The notes under the pieces are model-generated. The model worked only from the letters and a program-made list of their open reading frames with translations. It made no database searches and was not told the DNA's origin. Shown here one piece after another: positions 1-7,476 of a DNA stretch of 64,000 nucleotides (within the stretch, counting starts at the first letter, position 1; each line of letters starts with the position of its first letter). The stretch comes from Cellulomonas phragmiteti (GTDB taxonomy: Bacteria; Actinomycetota; Actinomycetes; Actinomycetales; Cellulomonadaceae). The stretch is taken from the NCBI RefSeq assembly GCF_016862775.1, contig NZ_BONP01000002.1, positions 124,001 through 188,000 on the forward strand. The letters are read 5' to 3'. The translations under genes and the position numbers were made by a program.

Positions 1-208
1 ACGTCGCCGCGACGATCGTGGGGACGCCACGGGCGTCGCGCGTCACCTCGACCTCGGCGCCCAGGCCGGCGAGCGTCTGGGTGCCCTGCACGTCGGGCAG
101 CGGCCGGCGCACGACGAGGGTGCCGACGAGCGTCGTGACCAGCAGGGCGAGCACGACGACGACGGCCAGGACGACGAGCACGGCTCGCATGCGGTGACGA
201 CGGGGCAC
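1..208 (-). CDS. Penicillin acylase family protein, N-terminal fragment (continues outside window)
   Basis: Only the first 69 codons lie in the window. A basic start (PRRHR) is followed by one long hydrophobic segment at about residues 8-28, which would act as a signal anchor. Next comes VEVTRDARGVPTIVA, which resembles the V-RD-GVPHI segment near the N-terminus of penicillin/cephalosporin acylases, Ntn hydrolases that cleave amide bonds outside the membrane. The catalytic serine and the rest of the protein are not visible. I chose the GTG at 208; an in-frame ATG at 190 is an alternative. The family call rests on this short motif. Confidence 0.6.
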   Translation of the reverse strand, partial: MPRRHRMRAVLVVLAVVVVLALLVTTLVGTLVVRRPLPDVQGTQTLAGLGAEVEVTRDARGVPTIVAAT

Positions 209-389
209 GGTCGAAAGGCTACCCGTGGGGGCGCTTGACGGTGGCGCTAGAGTTGGCACTCGGATCCTGAGAGTGCCAGCGACGGTCGGACGGACGACCC
301 GCGGACGTGGCGCGGCCCGCACGGCCCGCAGCACCAGGAGAAGCACGAGGACCGCCGGGGACGCCCGGCGACGACGATCGGGAGTCACC

Positions 390-758
390 TTGCCCACCTA
401 CGCCTACCGCTGCACGGCCTGCGAGCACGCCTTCGAGATCCAGCAGGCGTTCACCGAGGACTCGCTGTCGGTCTGCCCCCAGTGCGAGGGGCGGCTGCGC
501 AAGGTGTTCTCGACCGTGGGCGTGGTGTTCAAGGGGTCGGGCTTCTACCGCAACGACGCGCGCACGGGCCGCTCGGCGTCGACGTCGACGAGCGCGGCCG
601 GCAGCGGCGGCGACGCGGCGGCGAGCTCCTCGAGCACGTCGTCGTCCAGCACGTCGTCGTCCAGCACGTCGTCGTCCAGCACCTCCTCGTCCAGCACCTC
701 GGGTGCGTCGACCTCGGGTGCGTCGACCTCGGGTGCGTCGACGGCAGCCTCCGCCTGA
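390..758 (+). CDS. FmdB-family zinc-ribbon protein with Ser/Thr-rich repeat tail
   Basis: The start PTYAYRCTACEHAFE and the second CPQC pair form the four-cysteine zinc ribbon of the FmdB putative regulator family, ending in the typical GVVFKGSGFYRND. TTG at 390 is taken as start because family members begin MPTY and a GGAG lies about 5 bases upstream; an upstream GTG would add an arginine-rich, unconserved extension. After about residue 58 the protein is low complexity: repeated SSSST blocks, then SGAST blocks, encoded by perfect short DNA repeats. FmdB, a SAF-domain protein and MscL follow one another here on one strand. Function beyond metal binding is unknown. Confidence 0.85.
   Translation: MPTYAYRCTACEHAFEIQQAFTEDSLSVCPQCEGRLRKVFSTVGVVFKGSGFYRNDARTGRSASTSTSAAGSGGDAAASSSSTSSSSTSSSSTSSSSTSSSSTSGASTSGASTSGASTAASA
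633..740 (+). repeat. Tandem 15-bp repeats inside the FmdB-like gene
   Basis: A 15-bp unit (agcacgtcgtcgtcc) is repeated about four times, then about three copies of a second 15-bp unit (tcgacctcgggtgcg). All keep the reading frame and encode SSSST and SGAST blocks. In-frame copy-number change by slippage would lengthen or shorten the tail without disrupting the gene. Confidence 0.9.
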
Positions 759-852
759 CGCGAGCCGTCCCCAGGCACGGCCCACGTCGCGCGCGTCCAC
801 AGCCGCGGGCGGGCACGGCGTCGGCCGTGGCGCGGCGTCCTAGCGTCGCCCC

Positions 853-1560
853 ATGGTCGCCCTGACGCCCGCACCACCGCACCGGTACGACGCCGGCGAG
901 GACCCGCCCGCACCGCTGCCCGCCTCGCCCGGTCCGTGGCGAACCCGCCTGCGGGGCGCGCTGTGGCGGCTGCGGCTCCTGCTCGCGGCCGTGTGCCTCG
1001 GCCTGGCCGCGGCCGCCGTGGTCCACGCGGTCCGCCCGCCCGCCCCGCCGACGGTCCCGGTGGTGGTGCTCGCGCGGGACGTGCCGGCGGGCACCGCGCT
1101 GGCGCCCGGCGACCTCGTGGTGACCCAGGTCCCGCCCGGTGTCGCACCGCGGGGTGCACTCGTCCGCCAGGACGAGGCCAAGGGCCGCGTGACCGCCACC
1201 GACCTGCCCGCGGGTCTGCCGCTCGTCGCGGAGCTGCTCGCGGACGCCACCCTGGCCGGACCGCCCGGCACGGTCGTGGTCGCCGTCCGCCTGGACGACC
1301 CGGCCGTCGCGGACCTGCTCGAGCCCGGTCTGCACCTCGACCTCGTCGCCGCACGCCTCGAGGGCGGCCCCGGGCAGACCGTGGCCCGGCGGGCGCTGGT
1401 GCGCCCGGCGCCGGCCACGGACGACGCACCGGGAGGCCTGCTGGGGGCGACCTCGCCGACCGACGGGCCACCCGTGCTCGTGGCCGTCACGCCGCAGGAG
1501 GCGGTGCTGATCGCCGAGGCGTCGGTCTCGTCCCGGCTGGTCGCTGTCGTCGTGCCATGA
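853..1560 (+). CDS. SAF-domain membrane-anchored protein (CpaB/RcpC-like)
   Basis: The 235-residue protein has a proline-rich cytoplasmic N-terminus, one transmembrane segment at about residues 40-58, and a SAF domain beginning VPVVVLARDVPAGTALAPGD at about 68-87. SAF domains occur in CpaB/RcpC Flp-pilus assembly proteins, but no other pilus gene lies in the window. The second half (VAVRLDDPAVADLLEPG) matches the usual RcpC-like C-terminal region. The ATG has no clear ribosome-binding site and may be leaderless. It lies 43 bases before mscL on the same strand. Role inferred only as an envelope-anchored protein. Confidence 0.75.
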   Translation: MVALTPAPPHRYDAGEDPPAPLPASPGPWRTRLRGALWRLRLLLAAVCLGLAAAAVVHAVRPPAPPTVPVVVLARDVPAGTALAPGDLVVTQVPPGVAPRGALVRQDEAKGRVTATDLPAGLPLVAELLADATLAGPPGTVVVAVRLDDPAVADLLEPGLHLDLVAARLEGGPGQTVARRALVRPAPATDDAPGGLLGATSPTDGPPVLVAVTPQEAVLIAEASVSSRLVAVVVP

Positions 1561-1603
1561 TCTGCCCCAGAACGTCGGAATCGTCACGTGACCGGGAGGA
1601 CGC

Positions 1604-2224
1604 ATGTCGGACAACAGGCGCGAGGGTCTGCGCGGCGCGGGTGACCGGCTGCGGTCGGTGGGCGAGAGCCCGCAGCTCAAGGGCATGTCGAAGGTGCTCC
1701 AGGGGTTCAAGGACTTCATCTCGCGCGGGAACGCGATCGAGCTGGCCGTCGGCGTCGTCGTCGGCGCGGCGTTCACGCAGGTCGTCAGCGCGCTGCAGGA
1801 CGGGTTCATCAGTCCGCTGATCGGCTGGGTGTTCGGCAAGCCGAACCTCGAGAACGTCTGGAACATCGGGCCGTACACGTGGCGCGACCCGGGGCCGGGC
1901 GAGGACCCGATCGCCGCCATCCAGGTCGGCGTGGTCCTCAACGCGCTCCTGCAGTTCCTCATCACGGCCGCGGCGATCTACTTCCTCATCGTCGTGCCGC
2001 TCAACGCCCTCGCCGCCCGGCGCAAGAAGGGCGAGGAGGACGAGCCCGCCGCCCCGGCCGAGGACATCCTGCTGCTGCAGGAGATCCGCGACCTGCTCGC
2101 GCAGCGCCTCAGCCCGGCCATCGTCAACGACATGACGACGTGGCCGGGCGACCCCGGCCCGCCGTCGCCCCCCGGGCCGCCCGCGACCCCGCCCGGGCCG
2201 CCCAGCATCCCGCCCGGGAGCTGA
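1604..2224 (+). CDS. mscL: Large-conductance mechanosensitive channel MscL
   Basis: The core KDFISRGNAIELAVGVVVGA is the MscL N-terminal amphipathic helix and first membrane helix. The second membrane helix lies at about residues 110-132, and a charged cytoplasmic helix (EDILLLQEIRDLL) follows. MscL forms a pentameric pore that opens under membrane tension to release solutes during osmotic downshock. At 206 residues it is longer than the usual 130-150: there is a 25-residue extension before the core and a Pro/Gly-rich tail (PGPPSPPGPPATPPGPP). A GGGAGG lies about 6 bases before the ATG. Confidence 0.96.
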   Translation: MSDNRREGLRGAGDRLRSVGESPQLKGMSKVLQGFKDFISRGNAIELAVGVVVGAAFTQVVSALQDGFISPLIGWVFGKPNLENVWNIGPYTWRDPGPGEDPIAAIQVGVVLNALLQFLITAAAIYFLIVVPLNALAARRKKGEEDEPAAPAEDILLLQEIRDLLAQRLSPAIVNDMTTWPGDPGPPSPPGPPATPPGPPSIPPGS

Positions 2225-2230
2225 GCGACC

Positions 2231-2542
2231 TCACCAGTGCGGCGGCTTGTCGCGCAGCAGCCGCTCGTCGTTGGACGACGTCTCCTCGCGGCCCCAGCCG
2301 CGGTCCGAGTCGTCCGCGGAGCGCGTCGCGCGCCACAGGTCGGGCAGGTCGGGTGCCGGCGCACCGGCAGGGTCGGCGGTCGACGTGCCGTCGGTCCGCG
2401 GTGCCGGGCCGGCCCCCGTCGCGCTCGCGACGGGCGCTGGCGCGACGGGCGCGGGCATCCTCGTCTCCAGCACCGCCTCGCCCGTGCCGACGGTGCCGGC
2501 CGGACGCACGGCCCGGCGCGGTCGGCGCGGCACACGGCTCAT
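2231..2542 (-). CDS. Small conserved actinobacterial protein, unknown function
   Basis: The 103-residue protein is disordered and Ala/Pro-rich for most of its length. It ends in a distinctive acidic/basic tail, WGREETSSNDERLLRDKPPHW. I recall a similar NDERL-RD-PPHW ending in small actinobacterial proteins of unknown role, but could not search for it. ATG at 2542 is chosen; a longer in-frame version would add 19 arginine-rich residues. It lies just downstream of the helicase-like gene on the same strand (28-base gap) and its stop abuts mscL tail-to-tail. Confidence 0.7.
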   Translation of the reverse strand: MSRVPRRPRRAVRPAGTVGTGEAVLETRMPAPVAPAPVASATGAGPAPRTDGTSTADPAGAPAPDLPDLWRATRSADDSDRGWGREETSSNDERLLRDKPPHW

Positions 2543-2570
2543 GGGGCCGATCCTCGCACCCCGCCGGCGG

Positions 2571-5500
2571 TCAGCTGAAGGCGCGGGTGACCGCCGCACG
2601 GACCGCGGAGTCCACCCGGTGGCTCCGCCGCGTCACGCCGAGCTCCGCCCGCAGCGCGTCGGCCAGCTGGTCGCGGGTGCGCTCGACGCCGTCGGACCGC
2701 AGCCAGCGCAGCAGGTCGTCGAGCTGGTCGTCGCTGTACGCGTTGATCGGCAGACCCGCCCGCACGTCGGGTCGCGGCAGGGTCCGCACGGGCAGGGCGA
2801 GCTGCTCGGCGGCGGGCGGGGTGTCCAGGAACGCCTCGGTCTGCGCCGACGCGTGCCCGCGGGCCGGCTCCTGCGCGCCCGGGGTCCGGTCGCCGGCAGG
2901 CATTCCCCCCGACGGTGTGGAGGATGCGACCACCGGCATGACACCCGTCGGGGTCCGCACCACGGGCACCGCACCCGTCGCGGGCCGCACCACGGGCACC
3001 GCACCCGTCGCGGGCCGCACCGCCGGCACCGCACCCGTCGCGGGCCGCACCACGGGCACCGCACCCGTCGCGGGGTGCGTGACGTAGGGCCGGACCGGCG
3101 GGCTCTCCTGGTCGTCGACGTCGACCGGCACCCGGGTGACGGGCGTCGGGACCGCCGCGGCCTCGGGGAGCCGCTCCGCGAGCGCGGCGTGCACGGCCCG
3201 CCGGATCCGATCGACCTCGGCCTGCGGGTCGAGGAACGCGGCCGCGGACCAGACGCGCACCACCGACCACCCGAGGCGCTCGAGCCGGTCACCCACGAGC
3301 CGGTCGCGCACGCGCACGCTCGGCTCGCCGACGTACGCGTCGTCGTCGGTCAGCACCGCCACGAGCATCTCGTCCGGCAGGTCGGGGTGGCCCACCACCA
3401 AGGGGATGTGCGCACCCCCAGGCACCCCGTGGTCGACGTCCACGACCAGGCCGTGCCGCCACAGCCGCTCGGCGAGGTCGAGGACGAGCCGGTCGGGGTC
3501 GGTGCCCGCGGTGGGCCGCTCGGCCGTGCCGTGCCCGGCGCTGTGGGTCCCCCGCTCGGCGGCGAACCGCAGGACGTCGGCCAGCAGCCGGGGGCCGGGC
3601 CCGCGCAGCCGGTCGGGGTCGAGGTCGTCCCCGCCGAAGCACGCGACGACGGTCAGCCGGTGCCGCGTCGAGCCGAGGGCGTCGAGCAGCAGCGCCTCCC
3701 CGCCGGGCCCGCTGACCGGACCGAACGTGTGCAGCACGCGCCGGTGCGGCGTGCGCCCGAGGCCGACCGACAGGATGACGGCGTCGCGCCGCAGCCCACC
3801 GACGTTCGCGACGTCGACGACCACGAACGGGTCGGCGCGGCCGGCGTCGAAGAACGCCGCCAGCGCGGGGTTGTCGCGGACCTCGGCCAGGACGGTGTCG
3901 CGCACGGCGTCGGCGTGGCGGGGGGTGAGCGTGACGACGGCCAGCGACTCGTCGGGGTGCTGCAGCACGTGCTCGACGACCAGCTCGAGGACCTTCTCCA
4001 CCTCGGCGGACGTCGAGTCGACCATGCTGGTGGCCGGGTCGGGCATCCCGGTGCCGTCGACCGTCTCCAGCGTGACGAGCGGGCGCGAGTCGGGCAGCGG
4101 CGTCGGCACGAGCACGCCCTCGTAGCCGTGCTCCGCGAGGAACCGCGTGAGGTAGGGGTCGCGGCGCGACGCGTCGGCGTGCAGCGCGACGGCCGGCAGG
4201 ACGGCGGCCAGCTCGCGCACCGCGCTGCCCGACGCGCAGCGGGCGTCCCCCACGACGACGACCTGCCGCCCGCGGGCGATGGCGGGCAGCGCGGCCTCGA
4301 CCGGCAGGTGCGCGGCCGCGTCGACCACGACGAGGTCGACGGTGCGGGTCGCGGGCAGGACCTGCGAGACCAGCATGGGCCCGGCGACGAGGACGGGGCG
4401 CAGCCGCCGCGCGAGGTCGGGGTACCGCGAGACGGTGTCCCGCAGCGACGTCATGCGCTCCTCGACGAGCTCGCCGAACAGCCCCTCGGCCTGGTCCCGG
4501 TGCGCGCGCACCGTCGCGGCGATGCGCCCGAGCGCCGCGGCGAGCACGGGTGCGGTGCGGCTGACGACGTGCCGGCGGTCGAGCGCGGCGTACCGCGCGG
4601 ACAGCTCGCCGAGCGCGGCGCCGTCGTACCCGGCGAGCGCCGGGTCGGCGGCCAGGACGTGCTCGAACACGGTGCTCCACCACGCGAGGTCGAGCTCGGC
4701 CGGCGCCTGGGCGGGGTCGGCCCGGCGCGCGGCGAGGTCGTCGACGAGGTCGCCGAGGCCGGCGGCACGCAGTCCGTGCAGCAGCTGGGTGCGCTCCGGC
4801 AGCGCGTCGAGGGCGGCCGCCCCCGAGCGCAGCCGGGTGAGCCGCTCGCGCAGCTCGTCGAAGGGCGTGGTGGCCAGCTGCCCGCCCAGGGGCGTCGTCG
4901 CGAGGACCTCGGCGACCCCCTCGACGTCCTGCCGCACCGCGGCGTGCTCGTCCTCGATGACCTCGAGGCTCTCGGGCAACCGCGGCCAGCCGCCGGCCGG
5001 GCAGTGCGCCTGCCAGACCTCGCGGCGCTCCTGCACCTCGATGAGCGCGCCGTGCAGGTCGGCGACCGGTCGGCCGGGGCGCAGCATGTCCTTTGCCTGC
5101 TTGCGCAGGCGGCGTCGCACCCAGAACCCCATGGGGACGCCGTGCTCCTCGCGCCACTGCTTCGTGGCCGTCGCGGCGACGAGGTCGGCGGCGGTGCGCT
5201 CGAAGACCAGGGGCTGGAACACGTCGAGCGAGGCGCGCACGCCGTCGAGCATGCGCAGCTGCTCGGCCCACTGGTCGAGGGTGGTCGCACGCGTCAGCCC
5301 GGTCTCCCCGGCCACCTGCGCGACGCGCTCGACGAGCAGCGGCAGCGTCACGTCGAGCAGCCGGTCGAGCCGGCGCCGCACGACCTGCGCGTCGGCGCTC
5401 GTGCGCAGGTCGGCGCCGTACCAGGGGGTGTCCTGCGGTCGCAGCGAGAACGCCCCGAGCTCACCGGCGCGCACGAGGTCGCGCGCGAGGCGGGTGCGCC

Positions 5501-7037
5501 GCTCCGGGTCCAGGGCGTGGGCGACGTCCGGGCTCAGGCGGACCGTGGTCGCGGGGGTGGGCCGGGTCGCGGTCAGGCGCGCGAGCTCCTGCAGGGCGTC
5601 GTACGCGGACACGCCCCACGGCTCCCGGGTCTCGTGCAGCGCGTCGACGTACCCGCGCAGCCGCTCACGGTGCTCGACGAGCGGCACCCGCACCGCCTGC
5701 ACCGCCTCGGTGTCGACGACCGGCGGCTCGAGCGTCATCGCCCCGAGCAGCCGCCGGGCGGCGGCGCTGCGCCAGCCCGCGTGCGGCTCGACGTCGAGGA
5801 CGATCTCCCCCAGGCCCAGCCGACGCAGCCGCTCCACGAGGGACACCGCCGCCCGCCGGTGGCCCGGGACGTACAGCACGGTGCGACCCTCGGCGGCGGC
5901 GTCGGCGACGATCGCGGCCAGCGTGCCCGTGACGTCGGACCCGGTCGGGGCGTCGACGAAGACGTCGCACCCCGTGGCGACGACGTCGAGCACGTGCTGC
6001 TGCGCGGGGTCGAGGTCACCCACCCCCCGCTCGAGCGCCGGGTCCCGGTCGCCCGCGACCGGCGCGGGGAGCGGGACCTGCAGCGCCTGCCGGGCGTCGT
6101 CGAGGCCGGCGAGGGCGCGCACGACGTCGTGGCGCTCGAGCGTCCCGGCGAGCTGGTCGAGGTCGTCGACGATGACCTGGCCCGGGTGCACGAACGTGCC
6201 GACGACGACCCGCTCCACGAGCGAGAAGTCCTCGAGCACGGCCTCGCCGAGCGACGCCAGCCGCTGCAGGGCGCCGCGCGGGTCGAAGCCCGCGCCGGTG
6301 AAGGTGCCGCGGGCGACGGCGGCGGGGTCGAGCAGCGCGCCGTGGCCGCGCAGGGCACGCGCCAGGACGGGGTTGACCTCGATGGACGGCTCGAGCTCGA
6401 GCTCGTAGTCGCCCTCGCCGCTGCCGTGCGCGCGCAGGCCGACGGGGCGCAGCAGCACCGGTGCGCGGACGGTCCGCACGGCGGCGTCCTGCCCGTCGGC
6501 GCCCGGGGTGCGACCGGCGGGGCGCGGGTGCCGCGTGACGTGCGCGAGCGCACCGACGTCGTCCGACGCGAGGTCCGCGCTGGACCGGTCGGTCCACGTC
6601 GCGACGCCGATGGCCAGGGACGTCGAGGCGATGCCGTAGCGCTGGGTGTACCCGGCGGCGCGCGCGCTGACCGCCCGGGCGCGGCGCCGGGCGCTGGACA
6701 GCGCGCCGGGCTCCCGCACGAGGTTCGACAGCCGCGTGGGGCGACCCGCGAACAGCTGCGCCATCCCCGACGGGTGGGCGGACGACAGGTCGAGGGCGGC
6801 GTCACCGAGCTGGTCGACGTCGGCCAGGGTCGAGGCGCCGGCGGCCTCCACGAGCGCGGCGCGCCACGTCGTGACGGCGCCGTCGAGGACCTCGGCGGGC
6901 GACGGGGGCTCGACGAGCGCCACGGGGGGCGCGTCCGCCGCGTCGGTCCGCTCGGCCGTGGCGACGTCACCCGGTGCCGGCGGCGTGGCGCCGGGCGAGG
7001 TGGTCCCCGTGGCAGGGGTGCGCGCAGGAGCGGTCAT
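2571..7037 (-). CDS. Very large helicase-like protein with degenerate ATPase motifs and a nuclease-like C-terminal domain
   Basis: A 1488-residue protein with the order of DUF4011-type SF1 helicases, but the motifs have decayed. The Walker A region at about residue 362 reads DAPTGSDVTGT with no lysine. The Walker B region at about 906 reads VDLVVVDAAAH instead of a DE pair. Later, DAVILSVGLGRTPHRRVL and FGPVSGPGGEALL match the segment before motif VI, but the usual NVA-TRAR is LLDALGSTRHR. About residues 1180-1280 look like the Vsr-like nuclease domain that ends such helicases (DRLERLGWSVVRVWS). A linker of TGAVPVV repeats and a helical C-terminal domain follow. ATP hydrolysis is unlikely; a structural or DNA-binding role is inferred. 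ATG at 7037 is preferred over an upstream arginine-rich extension. Confidence 0.8.
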   Translation of the reverse strand: MTAPARTPATGTTSPGATPPAPGDVATAERTDAADAPPVALVEPPSPAEVLDGAVTTWRAALVEAAGASTLADVDQLGDAALDLSSAHPSGMAQLFAGRPTRLSNLVREPGALSSARRRARAVSARAAGYTQRYGIASTSLAIGVATWTDRSSADLASDDVGALAHVTRHPRPAGRTPGADGQDAAVRTVRAPVLLRPVGLRAHGSGEGDYELELEPSIEVNPVLARALRGHGALLDPAAVARGTFTGAGFDPRGALQRLASLGEAVLEDFSLVERVVVGTFVHPGQVIVDDLDQLAGTLERHDVVRALAGLDDARQALQVPLPAPVAGDRDPALERGVGDLDPAQQHVLDVVATGCDVFVDAPTGSDVTGTLAAIVADAAAEGRTVLYVPGHRRAAVSLVERLRRLGLGEIVLDVEPHAGWRSAAARRLLGAMTLEPPVVDTEAVQAVRVPLVEHRERLRGYVDALHETREPWGVSAYDALQELARLTATRPTPATTVRLSPDVAHALDPERRTRLARDLVRAGELGAFSLRPQDTPWYGADLRTSADAQVVRRRLDRLLDVTLPLLVERVAQVAGETGLTRATTLDQWAEQLRMLDGVRASLDVFQPLVFERTAADLVAATATKQWREEHGVPMGFWVRRRLRKQAKDMLRPGRPVADLHGALIEVQERREVWQAHCPAGGWPRLPESLEVIEDEHAAVRQDVEGVAEVLATTPLGGQLATTPFDELRERLTRLRSGAAALDALPERTQLLHGLRAAGLGDLVDDLAARRADPAQAPAELDLAWWSTVFEHVLAADPALAGYDGAALGELSARYAALDRRHVVSRTAPVLAAALGRIAATVRAHRDQAEGLFGELVEERMTSLRDTVSRYPDLARRLRPVLVAGPMLVSQVLPATRTVDLVVVDAAAHLPVEAALPAIARGRQVVVVGDARCASGSAVRELAAVLPAVALHADASRRDPYLTRFLAEHGYEGVLVPTPLPDSRPLVTLETVDGTGMPDPATSMVDSTSAEVEKVLELVVEHVLQHPDESLAVVTLTPRHADAVRDTVLAEVRDNPALAAFFDAGRADPFVVVDVANVGGLRRDAVILSVGLGRTPHRRVLHTFGPVSGPGGEALLLDALGSTRHRLTVVACFGGDDLDPDRLRGPGPRLLADVLRFAAERGTHSAGHGTAERPTAGTDPDRLVLDLAERLWRHGLVVDVDHGVPGGAHIPLVVGHPDLPDEMLVAVLTDDDAYVGEPSVRVRDRLVGDRLERLGWSVVRVWSAAAFLDPQAEVDRIRRAVHAALAERLPEAAAVPTPVTRVPVDVDDQESPPVRPYVTHPATGAVPVVRPATGAVPAVRPATGAVPVVRPATGAVPVVRTPTGVMPVVASSTPSGGMPAGDRTPGAQEPARGHASAQTEAFLDTPPAAEQLALPVRTLPRPDVRAGLPINAYSDDQLDDLLRWLRSDGVERTRDQLADALRAELGVTRRSHRVDSAVRAAVTRAFS
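2941..3075 (-). repeat. 30-bp tandem repeat in the helicase-like gene
   Basis: A 30-bp unit recurs about 3.5 times almost perfectly between 2971 and 3075, with a diverged copy just before. Each unit encodes ten residues (RPATGAVPVV) in a flexible linker between the nuclease-like domain and the C-terminal helical domain. Because 30 is a multiple of three, copy-number change keeps the frame. Confidence 0.9.
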
Positions 7038-7194
7038 CTTGGCACGGTAACCGCGCGGCAGGCCGTTCGCCGGGCGGCCACGCCGTGCCCGTCCGGGTTG
7101 CGTCGGGTCGGGACCCGCACGTCCGGGTCCGCGGGCCGTCGGGGCTCGCGAGGCCGCGCACCCGGGCGCGCGGCGGGCGCGCGGACGGTGCCCG

Positions 7195-7288
7195 GAACGA
7201 CCGACGGGACGGGCCGCTGGGGCCCGTCCCGTCGGATCGGAAGCTGAGACGGTGCGCACCGCGCAGGGGGCAGGCGATACGCACCGTC
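7195..7288 (-). ncRNA. Putative structured leader or small RNA upstream of the helicase-like gene
   Basis: Downstream of a good minus-strand promoter (see 7296-7324) the transcript would contain a 9-bp pairing (GACGGTGCG at 7248-7256 with CGCACCGTC at 7280-7288), then the 15-bp hairpin at 7201-7235. The same strand continues into the helicase-like ATG at 7037, so this may be a free RNA of about 90 nt or an attenuated 5' leader of about 250 nt. No known RNA family was recognised. The rest of the 7038-7476 interval holds no convincing gene. Confidence 0.35.
7201..7235 (-). terminator. Perfect 15-bp GC hairpin, possible terminator or attenuator
   Basis: CCGACGGGACGGGCC pairs exactly with GGCCCGTCCCGTCGG across a 5-base loop. 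There is no T-tract, as is common in actinobacterial terminators. It lies between two divergent genes, so it ends neither of them; it makes sense only for an RNA started between them, or as an attenuator. Confidence 0.55.
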
Positions 7289-7295
7289 GGGTTCA

Positions 7296-7324
7296 ACTAT
7301 GCGTCATCGCCGGGTGTTGGTCAA
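7296..7324 (-). promoter_or_regulatory. Sigma-70-type promoter on the minus strand
   Basis: On the minus strand, TTGACC (7324-7319), a 17-base spacer and CATAGT (7301-7296) form a near-consensus pair. The expected transcript start is about 7288, reading toward the hairpin and the helicase-like gene. Confidence 0.5.
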
Positions 7325-7476
7325 CTGTCCAGGCGAGCGGGACGAGGTGAAACCTGGTCGGCCGTCCGACAGCCCCGCGGACGCGCCCCGCACCCGCCGT
7401 GCGTCCCGCCGCCGGCGTCGGGCGCCGCTCCGGGGCCCGCCTACGCTGAGCGAGGACGACGGGACGGAGGGACGCG

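Noticed and set aside
2941..3075. Possible CRISPR array
   Set aside because: Repeats are directly adjacent without spacers and are coding in frame.
2247..7247. A 1666-codon open frame on the plus strand opposite the helicase-like gene
   Set aside because: Arg/His/Val-rich shadow produced by high GC; the minus-strand frame has the domain structure and G/C-rich third positions.
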